Made by a program: the position numbers and the translations under genes. Positions 1 through 6,266 of a DNA stretch of 7,152 nucleotides are shown one piece after another. Origin of the DNA: Thermoplasmatota archaeon (GTDB lineage Archaea; Thermoplasmatota; Penumbrarchaeia; Penumbrarchaeales; Penumbrarchaeaceae); assembly GCA_030591285.1 (NCBI GenBank), contig JAUVBH010000084.1, forward strand, positions 1 to 7,152. The letters are read 5' to 3'. The first letter of the stretch is position 1. Each line of letters begins with the position of its first letter. The notes beneath the pieces were generated by a model, which did no database searches, was not told the origin of the DNA, and saw nothing but the letters and a program-made list of their open reading frames with translations.

Positions 1-1
1 A

Positions 2-2329
2 GATACCAGGAGAAGTGATGGTACCGATATTTACTTTGCAAGGACGACCCAATCAGGGGAAGCTGGATTTGGACCTGAACTCACAGATGGCGATGTAGAT
101 CCCAAAACCGGGGCTGTGGATCAGAAGTTCAATTTCAAGGTCACATACTCAGATATTGAGAACGATCCTCCCCAGAAGGGATATCCAAAGCTCAATCTTT
201 ACTATCGTACCCTGGGTGGGGCTATATTCCCCTATCCCGGATCACCATTCAACATGACCTTGAGATTGATGCCAACACCCGATTATGATTACAGGAATGG
301 TGAGACCTTCATTCAAACCGTTACTGTTACCAGGGACCTTGAGATATTCTATTATTTCTCAGCAAAGGCATCCGCAGGGAATCTTTCAGAGGTAAAGACG
401 ACCATGAAGAACGAACCGAAGATCGATGATCAGGGACCATCCTTTGAGCTCTTGTCTCCTGAAGAAGGGGATTGGATAAATGAGAATGTGATAGATTTCC
501 AGGTCCGGATAACAGATGATCTTTCCGGTGTGGATCCTTGGTCCATCTTCTATCAGACCTACCAGGAGGAGAAGGGAGAATGGGATCGGTGGCAGAGAAA
601 GGGAACGGTTCAAAATATCGATAACCAGACAGCGACATACACGGTCAGTATTGTCTTCCTTGAGGGGAAGACCAACAAGATCAGGTTCAGGGCCAAGGAT
701 ATGCTGGGAAATGGTGGAGTGGACCAGGAATATTCCATCAGTGAGACCTATAGTGTCTGGGTCGATGCAACAGGACCATTCGTTCAGATCACATCTCCAA
801 GGTCCGGAACAGTTTTCCATGATGAACTGATAAATTTCGAGTCTGAGATCTCAGATAGCGGTATCGGTGTGGACCTCGAGAGGATCGAGGCATCATTCTC
901 CCTGAATGGAGTTGATGATTTTGGACCATGGCAGAACCTCACGACCATAATGGGATCCTATGAACTTGTCGAATATGGTATAGAGGCAAAGTTCAATTTC
1001 TCCCTCACCAGGGGTTATTACAATTTCGTCAGGGTAAGAGCCTTTGATAAACTCGGGAATGTAGGTCGTTCATCCAACGTCCAGATCATCATCAGAGAGG
1101 AGGAACAGATCATTGTGGATCGTCCTCCGTCCATGGTCGAGTCAATACAGCCCAAGATATCAGGGTCCGTGAGACCCCATATCACGTGGTCACCATCCTA
1201 TGATCCGGATGGGGACATGGTCACCTACAACATAACCGTCCTGGACCGGACCGATGGAGAATTCATTGTAGAGAACAAGATGGTAACCGTAGGTACCACC
1301 TACTGGGACCCTGAGATCGACCAGCTCTTCACACCTGGACATCAGTATACAATATCGATCACACCCACAGCAAATGGGAAGAATGGAATGACTGCCAACT
1401 CTACCTTGCTGATCTCAACGGATGCCAACTATCCGCCGGACCAGGTGATGGATTTCGAACCCAAGGCAACCAGCGACAAAACACCTGTTCTGAGCTGGAC
1501 CCCTGCTGAGGATCCAGATGGTGACGATGTTTACTATTTCATCAGGATAGGCAGATATTATAGTGGTTCAGATGTTCTTCCATGGACATCAGTATTCACC
1601 GAGACCAGATATGCAATATCCAAGGTGCTCCAGGAAGGTGTCTATTACATTGACATCCTCAGCTCAGATGGAAAGGATTTTGCACCTCTTTCCCATTTCT
1701 CAATGTCAATAGGAATATACAATCCGGTACTGAAGGTTCAGAGGAGTAAAGTGGTTGTGTATCAGGGAAGCGGGGCCACTATCAACTTAACGATATCGAA
1801 CAACGGATTCACCTTCGATAATATCAAACTCAGGGTAGATGGAGAAGCCCTCGGATTCCCCGAGATAGAGCTAACCCTTGGAACCAATCAGATAGAGGTC
1901 GCACCTGGATCATCCGTTAATACTACTTTCCATGTGGATGCATCCGAGGATGCAAAGCAGGGTTTCTACTCTCTGAATATTACCATCACCTCTCTGGATG
2001 GTCTCAGTTCTTATACTAAAGCAATGACCATCCAGGTTCTGGATCCAGATGTTAATCCATATGAGGGCAATCCAACTGGAAATAATAGGGATGATGAAAA
2101 TAATTCTGATGTTCAGCTCCTTCTGGTCCTGTTCGTGATCTTATTGCTTGCAATAATTGCCGCCATGGGATATGCATATTACAGGATCGATAGAAGAGAT
2201 CGCGATGAAATAGTAGAAACGGTCGAGAGACCCAGAAGATCTATCCAAGATGGTAGGAAAGGCAAGAAGGAACTGAGGGGAGGAAAGAGCGGAAAGAAAG
2301 CCCTCCCTCCCAAGGAATATGATGAATGA
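2..2329 (+). CDS. Large cell-surface protein with repeated Ig/Fn3-like domains and C-terminal membrane anchor (5' partial)
   Basis: The frame is open from the left edge to the TGA at 2327-2329, so the N-terminus lies outside the window. The GTG at 116 is internal: the first visible beta domain, with its DIENDPP segment, begins before it. Approximate domains: first Ig-like domain 90-415; two Ig-like repeats 428-1099; two Fn3-like repeats with a W-[ST]-P-x3-DPDGD core 1124-1714; a NEW3/CARDB-like domain 1718-2044; a polar Asn/Asp-rich linker 2048-2110; one hydrophobic helix 2111-2179; a basic Lys/Arg-rich tail to the stop. About eleven N-x-S/T sequons suit an archaeal N-glycosylated outer protein. 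The layout predicts a large exterior part held by one C-terminal helix with the basic tail inside. No catalytic motif is visible. The role is not recognised; adhesion, cell-envelope structure or ligand binding are all possible. It converges with the acyl-CoA synthetase gene and seems unrelated to it. Confidence 0.85.
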   Translation, partial: DTRRSDGTDIYFARTTQSGEAGFGPELTDGDVDPKTGAVDQKFNFKVTYSDIENDPPQKGYPKLNLYYRTLGGAIFPYPGSPFNMTLRLMPTPDYDYRNGETFIQTVTVTRDLEIFYYFSAKASAGNLSEVKTTMKNEPKIDDQGPSFELLSPEEGDWINENVIDFQVRITDDLSGVDPWSIFYQTYQEEKGEWDRWQRKGTVQNIDNQTATYTVSIVFLEGKTNKIRFRAKDMLGNGGVDQEYSISETYSVWVDATGPFVQITSPRSGTVFHDELINFESEISDSGIGVDLERIEASFSLNGVDDFGPWQNLTTIMGSYELVEYGIEAKFNFSLTRGYYNFVRVRAFDKLGNVGRSSNVQIIIREEEQIIVDRPPSMVESIQPKISGSVRPHITWSPSYDPDGDMVTYNITVLDRTDGEFIVENKMVTVGTTYWDPEIDQLFTPGHQYTISITPTANGKNGMTANSTLLISTDANYPPDQVMDFEPKATSDKTPVLSWTPAEDPDGDDVYYFIRIGRYYSGSDVLPWTSVFTETRYAISKVLQEGVYYIDILSSDGKDFAPLSHFSMSIGIYNPVLKVQRSKVVVYQGSGATINLTISNNGFTFDNIKLRVDGEALGFPEIELTLGTNQIEVAPGSSVNTTFHVDASEDAKQGFYSLNITITSLDGLSSYTKAMTIQVLDPDVNPYEGNPTGNNRDDENNSDVQLLLVLFVILLLAIIAAMGYAYYRIDRRDRDEIVETVERPRRSIQDGRKGKKELRGGKSGKKALPPKEYDE
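428..1099 (+). repeat. Tandem pair of Ig-like protein repeats
   Basis: Two consecutive units of about 110 codons inside the surface-protein gene share a pattern. Each opens with a Gly-Pro step and an SP-x2-G turn, then has an I-x-F strand, an I-[ST]-D-x2-SG-[IV]-x-VD-like loop, a central Trp, and ends in VR/IR-x-RA-x-D-x-LGN-x-G. The pattern is read directly from the translation. An internal duplication is the simple explanation; identity between the units is low, so it is old. Confidence 0.6.
1124..1714 (+). repeat. Tandem pair of Fn3-like protein repeats with DPDGD loop
   Basis: Two units of about 95-100 codons share PP-x2-V, then PK, then a W-[ST]-P-x3-DPDGD-x-V-x-Y core. The DPDGD loops lie at 1202-1216 and 1511-1525. 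The acidic loop could bind calcium, as in many extracellular beta domains, but this is inference. The pair lies between the Ig-like pair and the membrane-proximal domain. Confidence 0.6.
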
Positions 2330-2356
2330 TGAGGTTGATCGATTCGATCACCTCAT
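2329..2356. terminator. Hairpin between convergent genes
   Basis: An inverted repeat of 12 base pairs with one bulged T (2336) and a 3-nt loop (2342-2344) starts in the stop codon of the surface-protein gene and ends about 20 nt before the stop of the convergent acyl-CoA synthetase gene. It could end or stabilise transcripts from both sides. There is no long T-run after it in either direction, which archaeal intrinsic termination usually needs, so the terminator role is uncertain. The rest of the 49-bp gap shows nothing else clear. Confidence 0.4.
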
Positions 2357-2378
2357 TCGGTAGAAGGGATCCTTTCCT

Positions 2379-4010
2379 TCACTTACTGCTCTTTTCACGG
2401 AGTTCCTTTCTCTTGATCTTCCCTGAGATGGTCTTGGGAAGTTCCTTGACGTATTCAATGATCCTGGGATATTTGTAAGGTGCAGTTGTGACCTTGACGT
2501 GGTCCTGGATCTCCTGTGTGAGCTCATTTGAGGGTTTGGATCCTTTTGCAAGAATGATGTAAGCCTTCACAATGATCCCTCTTACTCCCTTGGGATCCGG
2601 GGCCCCAACAACAGCGCATTCTGCGACAGATGGGTGCTCCTGGAGGGCTGATTCAACCTCGAAGGGACCGATCCTGTATCCGGAGGATTTGATGACATCA
2701 TCATCTCTTCCCACGAACCAGAAGTATCCATCTTCGTCACGATATGCTCTATCTCCTGTGAAATAGAAATCATGATGGAATGCTTTTTTCATTTCCTCTT
2801 CATCCTTCCAGTATTCCTTCAGGAGGCCTGGAGGCCTTGAATCCCCGATATAGATGGCGATATTCCCTTCTTCATTGTGGGGCATATCCTTTCCCTCATC
2901 ATCCACGATCCTCACATCGTGGCCCGGGGTTGGTTTGCCAACCGAACCGTATTTTATTGGCATGAATTCGTAATTTGACAGGACACATACGGTTTCCGTC
3001 TGTCCGAAGAAATCATGGATGTCCAGATCGAATGTTTCCTTCCAAACCTTGATGACCTCAGGGTTTAGAGGCTCCCCGGCTGAGAGACAATGTCTCAACT
3101 GAAGCTTGTATTTTGTAAGGTCCTGCTGGATCAGCAGTCTGTAAACAGTGGGCGGGGCACAGAAAGTTGTGACACCGTGTCTCTCCATTGCTCTCAGTAG
3201 TCCATCCGGATCGAACCTGCCTGGTGTCTCCCACTGGATGATGGCCGCTCCAACTATCATCTGTCCGAAGAGCTTTCCCCAGGCAGCTTTGGCCCAACCT
3301 GTCTCTGATATTGTCCAGTGAAGGTCCTTCGATGTCAGTGACAGACAATACTTTGCTGTGACAATATGACCCAGCGGGTATTGGTGCGTGTGGAGGACCA
3401 TTTTTGGATTCCCTGTGGTTCCTGATGTGAAATAGAGCAACATGGGGTCCTCGGATCTTGTTTTTTCGATCCTTTCCATGTTCAGCTCGGGGGTGGACTT
3501 GTCCATCAGATCCTGGTAGTAGAGCCATTCCATTACCGGAGCATCCACTACCATTTTATGTTCGAGTGTCGGGCAATCTGTTGCGATCCTCTCCACCCTG
3601 CCAACATGGTTCACATCGGTGATGACCATGTTCGCCTCAGCCCTGTTGATCCTGTATTTGATATCCTTGGCCGTCAGAAGAACGGTCCCTGGCATGGGAA
3701 TGACCCCGATCTTGAACATGGCTATCATCGCAACATACCACTGTGGGATCGATTCCAGTATGACAAGAGCCCTGTCGCCTTTCTTCATACCCAGGTCCAG
3801 CATTACGTTGGCGAACCGATCGGATAGGCATTTCAGATCGAAGAAGGTGTGGTAACTAGCTTTTTCTCCGTCAGAGTGTATGGAGACAAGAGATAGTTTG
3901 GTCCTATCCTCCGCCCACTTATCCACTACGTCGAATCCGAAGTTATAGTGCTGGGGAATATCCCATTTGAAGTTCTTGTAAAGTGTATCATAATCCATTT
4001 CTCTATCCAT
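2379..4010 (-). CDS. AMP-forming acyl-CoA synthetase, medium-chain (MACS/ACSM) type
   Basis: A 543-residue adenylate-forming enzyme, expected to be cytoplasmic: carboxylate + ATP + CoA gives acyl-CoA + AMP + PPi. Numbered from the ATG at 4010, the motifs are the phosphate-binding loop YFTSGTTGNPK (193-203), SAGEPLNPE (310-318), FFGQTE (334-339), TGDRA (418-422), the hinge and C-domain motif GRDDDVIKSSGYRIGP (434-449), and PKTISGKIKR (525-534) with the catalytic lysine near 531. The ISETGWAKAAWGK segment and the length fit medium-chain or branched-chain synthetases rather than acetyl-CoA synthetases, which are about 100 residues longer. The TTG at 4016 is in frame but sits 1 nt from the GGAGG site, whereas the ATG at 4010 has a 7-nt spacer, so I chose the ATG. 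It follows the AbfD-like gene after a 171-bp gap with its own probable promoter. The exact acid used cannot be read from sequence. Confidence 0.9.
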   Translation of the reverse strand: MDREMDYDTLYKNFKWDIPQHYNFGFDVVDKWAEDRTKLSLVSIHSDGEKASYHTFFDLKCLSDRFANVMLDLGMKKGDRALVILESIPQWYVAMIAMFKIGVIPMPGTVLLTAKDIKYRINRAEANMVITDVNHVGRVERIATDCPTLEHKMVVDAPVMEWLYYQDLMDKSTPELNMERIEKTRSEDPMLLYFTSGTTGNPKMVLHTHQYPLGHIVTAKYCLSLTSKDLHWTISETGWAKAAWGKLFGQMIVGAAIIQWETPGRFDPDGLLRAMERHGVTTFCAPPTVYRLLIQQDLTKYKLQLRHCLSAGEPLNPEVIKVWKETFDLDIHDFFGQTETVCVLSNYEFMPIKYGSVGKPTPGHDVRIVDDEGKDMPHNEEGNIAIYIGDSRPPGLLKEYWKDEEEMKKAFHHDFYFTGDRAYRDEDGYFWFVGRDDDVIKSSGYRIGPFEVESALQEHPSVAECAVVGAPDPKGVRGIIVKAYIILAKGSKPSNELTQEIQDHVKVTTAPYKYPRIIEYVKELPKTISGKIKRKELREKSSK

Positions 4011-4017
4011 TTTCAAC

Positions 4018-4022
4018 CCTCC
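4018..4022 (-). promoter_or_regulatory. Ribosome binding site that decides the synthetase start
   Basis: GGAGG on the minus strand, 7 nt before the ATG at 4010 and only 1 nt before the in-frame TTG at 4016. The spacing favours the ATG. Confidence 0.7.
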
Positions 4023-4050
4023 ATTAGATGTTTCACCGGAGTTGGATGCA

Positions 4051-4059
4051 GATATATTT
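4051..4059 (-). promoter_or_regulatory. Possible TATA box of the acyl-CoA synthetase gene
   Basis: The minus strand reads AAATATATC here, an archaeal-like TATA element. Transcription would start about 25 nt downstream near 4030, giving a short leader of about 20 nt that contains the GGAGG site. The geometry fits an independent promoter, but the element is judged by eye only. Confidence 0.4.
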
Positions 4060-4071
4060 CCGGTTAACCGG
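4060..4071. promoter_or_regulatory. 12-bp perfect palindrome CCGGTTAACCGG, candidate operator
   Basis: A perfect palindrome directly abuts the TATA-like box on its upstream side, where the BRE and TFB would bind. A second TTAACCG half-site lies at 4100-4106 in the same gap, 36 bp from the matching half-site. A regulator bound here could block or recruit TFB/TBP at the synthetase promoter. The palindrome is certain; operator function is inference. The rest of the 4011-4181 gap shows no ORF or RNA gene that I recognise. Confidence 0.4.
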
Positions 4072-4181
4072 GGAATATTGGTGTATCAAATGGACCTACT
4101 TAACCGTTATCGTTGGAAATTACAAACTGATGGACGGACAGAGATATTGCAGTTTTAATGGCGAAGATGAAGCACCGATCA

Positions 4182-5639
4182 CTATCTCTTCCTCTCTATG
4201 GGTGTGATCTCTTCCTTGATCCTTCCCACGTTCCTTGCAAGGTCGATATAGGCTTGCATGTCGGTTTTGGCGTTAACTATCATTTTTGCGCCATCAGGTG
4301 ATCCTCCACCGTGCATACAACCGGGAACCCCGCCCCCGATGGTAAGCCATTCGACCAGGCGAGCGATCCTTGTTCTGGTATCTCCATCAACATGAGCTTT
4401 CATGTATTTTTGCAGTAATTCACCGTATAATGGAGAGTTCATGTCCTCACATGAAGGCATACAACCGGTTTCAGCTATACCTCCGGATATATCCTGGGCA
4501 AGTCTCTTCGTTTCATAGGGGAGAGTTGCAACATGGACCTTGTTCACATTTGAAAGCTTTGAATCCGGGATCCAAACTCCAGATGGATGTTTCTTTCCAA
4601 GTACACTGGCTGCGACCCCCATTCCATAGGTGGTCTCATTGTTTATGATCATCTGTGTCAGCTTTTCTCTGAAGACCTTCTCATTGAGACCGTTCGCTCT
4701 TGACATCATTGCAGAAGCTCCGACAATAACATCTCCCTGACCTGCAACACATCCACCGATAGCGGATCGGTATGAAGCAATGAAGTTAAGGACTGCTTTG
4801 AGGGAATACTTCCATTCACCGGCCATGAACACTCTCTCATTGGGAACGAAGACATCTTCGAAGATGAGGTAAGCCTGTGTAATGCCCCCGTATTCCACCG
4901 GGTTGTCGAAACCACATTCATGATCCCTTGAATCAGATGGATGCCGAGCCTCAACTATCGTTAGTTTCTCTGTGTCCCTGGGGATCGCGAACGATACTGC
5001 ATAATCTGCATCCGGTTCCTTGTAACCTGTACCAGGTAGAATGATTATCTCGTTGGCAGCAGCAACTCCCGCTATCATTGCTTTTGCACCGCGGACAACG
5101 ATGCCGTCATCCCGCCTCTCAACGATATGGAGGGACATGTCGGGGTCATCCTGTTGGTGGGGAGGTTTGGTCCTATCTCCTTTGGGATCTGTCAATGCTC
5201 CTGCGAGGGTGATGTCCCTTTTCTGGGCATCGATCAGCCAGGACTTGATCCTCTGGTGATAATCCGTTCCATGTTCCTGGTCTATATCATAAGTTGTCGC
5301 CCACATTGCGTTCAGACCGTTGAAACCAACGCATCGTCCTCCCGTGCAGGTTCCTGTGAGATTGAACATCAATCTCTTCATATTGACATTCTTCACCATC
5401 TGGTCTGCATCTGTAACGAGCGAGAGGTACCTGCTGATGGTCTCTCCTGTCAAAGATGATGTGGTTGTGAGCAGTTCTTTATGCTCATCTGTCATTGCTG
5501 ATTCGAATATCTGGGAATGACCCATGATGGTTCTACGTGTTGAAGGATGGATCGTTACATCATCGATCAGTTCACCGAACTTGTAGATGTTCGATCTCAT
5601 TTTCTTCAGACTCTCTCTATATTCTTCCGGTGTCTTCAT
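4182..5639 (-). CDS. 4-hydroxybutyryl-CoA dehydratase (AbfD)/HpaB-fold protein with altered active site
   Basis: A 485-residue protein of full family length (AbfD is about 490). It matches AbfD throughout: the start MKTPEEYRESLKK, the TTYDIDQ-x-GT-x-YH segment, the flavin-region TDPKGDR, DGIVVRGAKA, F-x-VPNER, and MHGGGSP near the end. AbfD binds FAD and a [4Fe-4S] cluster held by Cys99, Cys103, Cys299 and His292. Here Cys98 and Cys103 (spaced C-x4-C, not C-x3-C) and Cys297 remain, but the His is Tyr290. Positions of catalytic Glu257, Tyr296, Lys300 and Glu455 hold Gln255, Ile294, Val298 and Gly440. Extra cysteines occur at 393, 397 and 441. It is therefore a divergent relative, probably a flavoprotein acting on an acyl-CoA; the reaction is unknown. 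An upstream ATG (5648) exists, but the GGAGG site touches it and has a 9-nt spacer to the ATG at 5639, which also matches the AbfD start. It begins 1 nt after the stop of the DUF6125 gene. Confidence 0.85.
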   Translation of the reverse strand: MKTPEEYRESLKKMRSNIYKFGELIDDVTIHPSTRRTIMGHSQIFESAMTDEHKELLTTTSSLTGETISRYLSLVTDADQMVKNVNMKRLMFNLTGTCTGGRCVGFNGLNAMWATTYDIDQEHGTDYHQRIKSWLIDAQKRDITLAGALTDPKGDRTKPPHQQDDPDMSLHIVERRDDGIVVRGAKAMIAGVAAANEIIILPGTGYKEPDADYAVSFAIPRDTEKLTIVEARHPSDSRDHECGFDNPVEYGGITQAYLIFEDVFVPNERVFMAGEWKYSLKAVLNFIASYRSAIGGCVAGQGDVIVGASAMMSRANGLNEKVFREKLTQMIINNETTYGMGVAASVLGKKHPSGVWIPDSKLSNVNKVHVATLPYETKRLAQDISGGIAETGCMPSCEDMNSPLYGELLQKYMKAHVDGDTRTRIARLVEWLTIGGGVPGCMHGGGSPDGAKMIVNAKTDMQAYIDLARNVGRIKEEITPIERKR

Positions 5640-5640
5640 T

Positions 5641-6144
5641 TCAATCATCCTCCGATATTATGAACTTCCATTCACACCATTTGCCAGGCTCGAGCTCATC
5701 AGGCGGGCACTGGTTGCATAAGACCTCGATATTCTCGTTGAACACCTTTGCAAAAGATCTCAGGAAACCCCAGCGGACCACTTTGCATGGGAACACATCA
5801 AGGCCGTCCTTTTTCCTGGTGTTCTGCACACGGCATTCAACATTTCTCAGTATGATGCCGTCATCTGTCTTTTCCCATTCTTTGTCTTCCAGGTCCATGG
5901 CCCATCCAGAATATTTCAACCCTTTGATCATGGAATCGAGGTCTGTTCCGAGGTTTAAAAATTTCTGGAGTTTTCTCGCTTCTATCTTTCCCATGATCTT
6001 CCATACGAATGCATCGATCTCTGTCGCTGCTTCGGTCCCGAAGCGTTCTTCTATACCCAGATAGTATAATCCGTCCACAGCCCACATGTTCCTCAGATGT
6101 TTGAAGGTCAGGTCGGCATACTTCTCATCATCAAGTTCTTTCAA
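5641..6144 (-). CDS. DUF6125-type (ATC-hydrolase-like) small cysteine-rich protein
   Basis: A 167-residue soluble protein. The N-terminal half is helical, with W-x-VDGLYYLGIEERFG (residues 21-36) and a second helix rich in Lys and Ile. The C-terminal half carries five cysteines: Cys104, Cys120 in FPC, Cys143 and Cys146 in C-x2-CPPDE, and Cys157 in WCEW. This pattern is what I recall for DUF6125 proteins, related in fold to L-2-amino-thiazoline-4-carboxylic acid hydrolase-like proteins. Their function is unknown; the cysteines could bind a metal or an Fe-S cluster. No N-terminal signal is seen. The only standard start after the upstream in-frame stop is TTG at 6144; a GAGG lies 11 nt before it. 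The stop is 1 nt from the AbfD-like start, so the two are almost certainly co-translated, and the product may serve that enzyme, for example in cofactor handling or as a small subunit (inference). Confidence 0.75.
   Translation of the reverse strand: MKELDDEKYADLTFKHLRNMWAVDGLYYLGIEERFGTEAATEIDAFVWKIMGKIEARKLQKFLNLGTDLDSMIKGLKYSGWAMDLEDKEWEKTDDGIILRNVECRVQNTRKKDGLDVFPCKVVRWGFLRSFAKVFNENIEVLCNQCPPDELEPGKWCEWKFIISEDD
5649..5653 (-). promoter_or_regulatory. Ribosome binding site of the AbfD-like gene, inside the upstream gene
   Basis: GGAGG on the minus strand lies in the last codons of the DUF6125 gene, 9 nt before the ATG at 5639 and directly against the ATG at 5648. It supports the 5639 start and translational coupling of the two genes. 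Confidence 0.65.
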
Positions 6145-6170
6145 TAATTCTCTGTCCTCGGATCGATCAC
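6141..6170 (-). CDS. Possible 9-codon leader ORF overlapping the DUF6125 start
   Basis: A GTG-started frame encodes MIDPRTENY and stops with TGA at 6141-6143, overlapping the TTG start of the DUF6125 gene in a TTGA. It is preceded, at an 8-nt spacing, by AGGTGGTGA, one mismatch from the archaeal ideal AGGAGGTGA and much better than the site before the TTG itself. Ribosomes could load here and reinitiate on the TTG. A one-base assembly error that split a longer DUF6125 N-terminus would look the same. The DUF6125 product has a normal-looking N-terminus without it. Confidence 0.3.
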   Translation of the reverse strand: MIDPRTENY

Positions 6171-6178
6171 TGATTATT

Positions 6179-6187
6179 TCACCACCT
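6179..6187 (-). promoter_or_regulatory. Strong Shine-Dalgarno match before the 9-codon leader ORF
   Basis: The minus strand reads AGGTGGTGA, eight of nine bases matching AGGAGGTGA. It lies 8 nt before a GTG at 6170 but 34 nt before the TTG of the DUF6125 gene, too far to serve that start directly. Confidence 0.45.
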
Positions 6188-6230
6188 GATATGCTAGAAA
6201 TGGATGCATCCTGGAAATGGTGACCTCAAC

Positions 6231-6240
6231 GATAAGCTTT
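6231..6240 (-). promoter_or_regulatory. Weak TATA-like element before the DUF6125/AbfD-like pair
   Basis: The minus strand reads AAAGCTTATC. Its distance from the ribosome site at 6179-6187 would fit a start near 6208 and a short leader, but the match to a TATA box is poor. The pair needs a promoter somewhere in 6171-6266 unless it is read through from the membrane-protein genes. Confidence 0.2.
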
Positions 6241-6261
6241 GTCATAGCCGTCGATGACAAA
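6238..6261. promoter_or_regulatory. Perfect 8-bp inverted repeat (operator or 3'-end hairpin)
   Basis: TTTGTCAT and ATGACAAA flank an 8-nt spacer. It starts 5 nt after the stop of the PKD-like surface-protein gene and reaches the weak TATA-like element of the next pair. It may be an operator for the DUF6125/AbfD-like pair or a 3'-end hairpin. It lacks a T-run, and the stem is AT-rich and weak as RNA, which slightly favours a DNA-binding site. Confidence 0.4.
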
Positions 6262-6266
6262 TTTGG

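Noticed and set aside
116..118. GTG as start of the large surface-protein gene
   Set aside because: The same frame is open to the left window edge and the first beta domain begins before the GTG, so the gene is cut by the window rather than starting here.
3058..3528. Minus-strand open frame of 156 codons inside the acyl-CoA synthetase
   Set aside because: It overlaps in another frame the part encoding the phosphate-loop and core motifs of the synthetase, and has no recognisable domain of its own.
4011..4016. TTG start for the acyl-CoA synthetase
   Set aside because: It sits 1 nt from the GGAGG site; the ATG two codons later has normal spacing.
4182..5639. Plain annotation as 4-hydroxybutyryl-CoA dehydratase, or as 4-hydroxyphenylacetate 3-monooxygenase
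   Set aside because: The dehydratase catalytic residues are replaced, and the cysteines at cluster positions and overall similarity are to AbfD rather than to the oxygen-using HpaB enzymes.
5640..5648. Upstream ATG (5648) as start of the AbfD-like gene
   Set aside because: The ribosome site directly abuts it with no spacer, while the ATG at 5639 has a 9-nt spacer and matches the N-terminus of AbfD.
5537..6064. Plus-strand open frame of 175 codons
   Set aside because: It lies antisense to the DUF6125 and AbfD-like genes, shows no family motif and has a Ser/His/Phe-rich composition typical of an antisense shadow.
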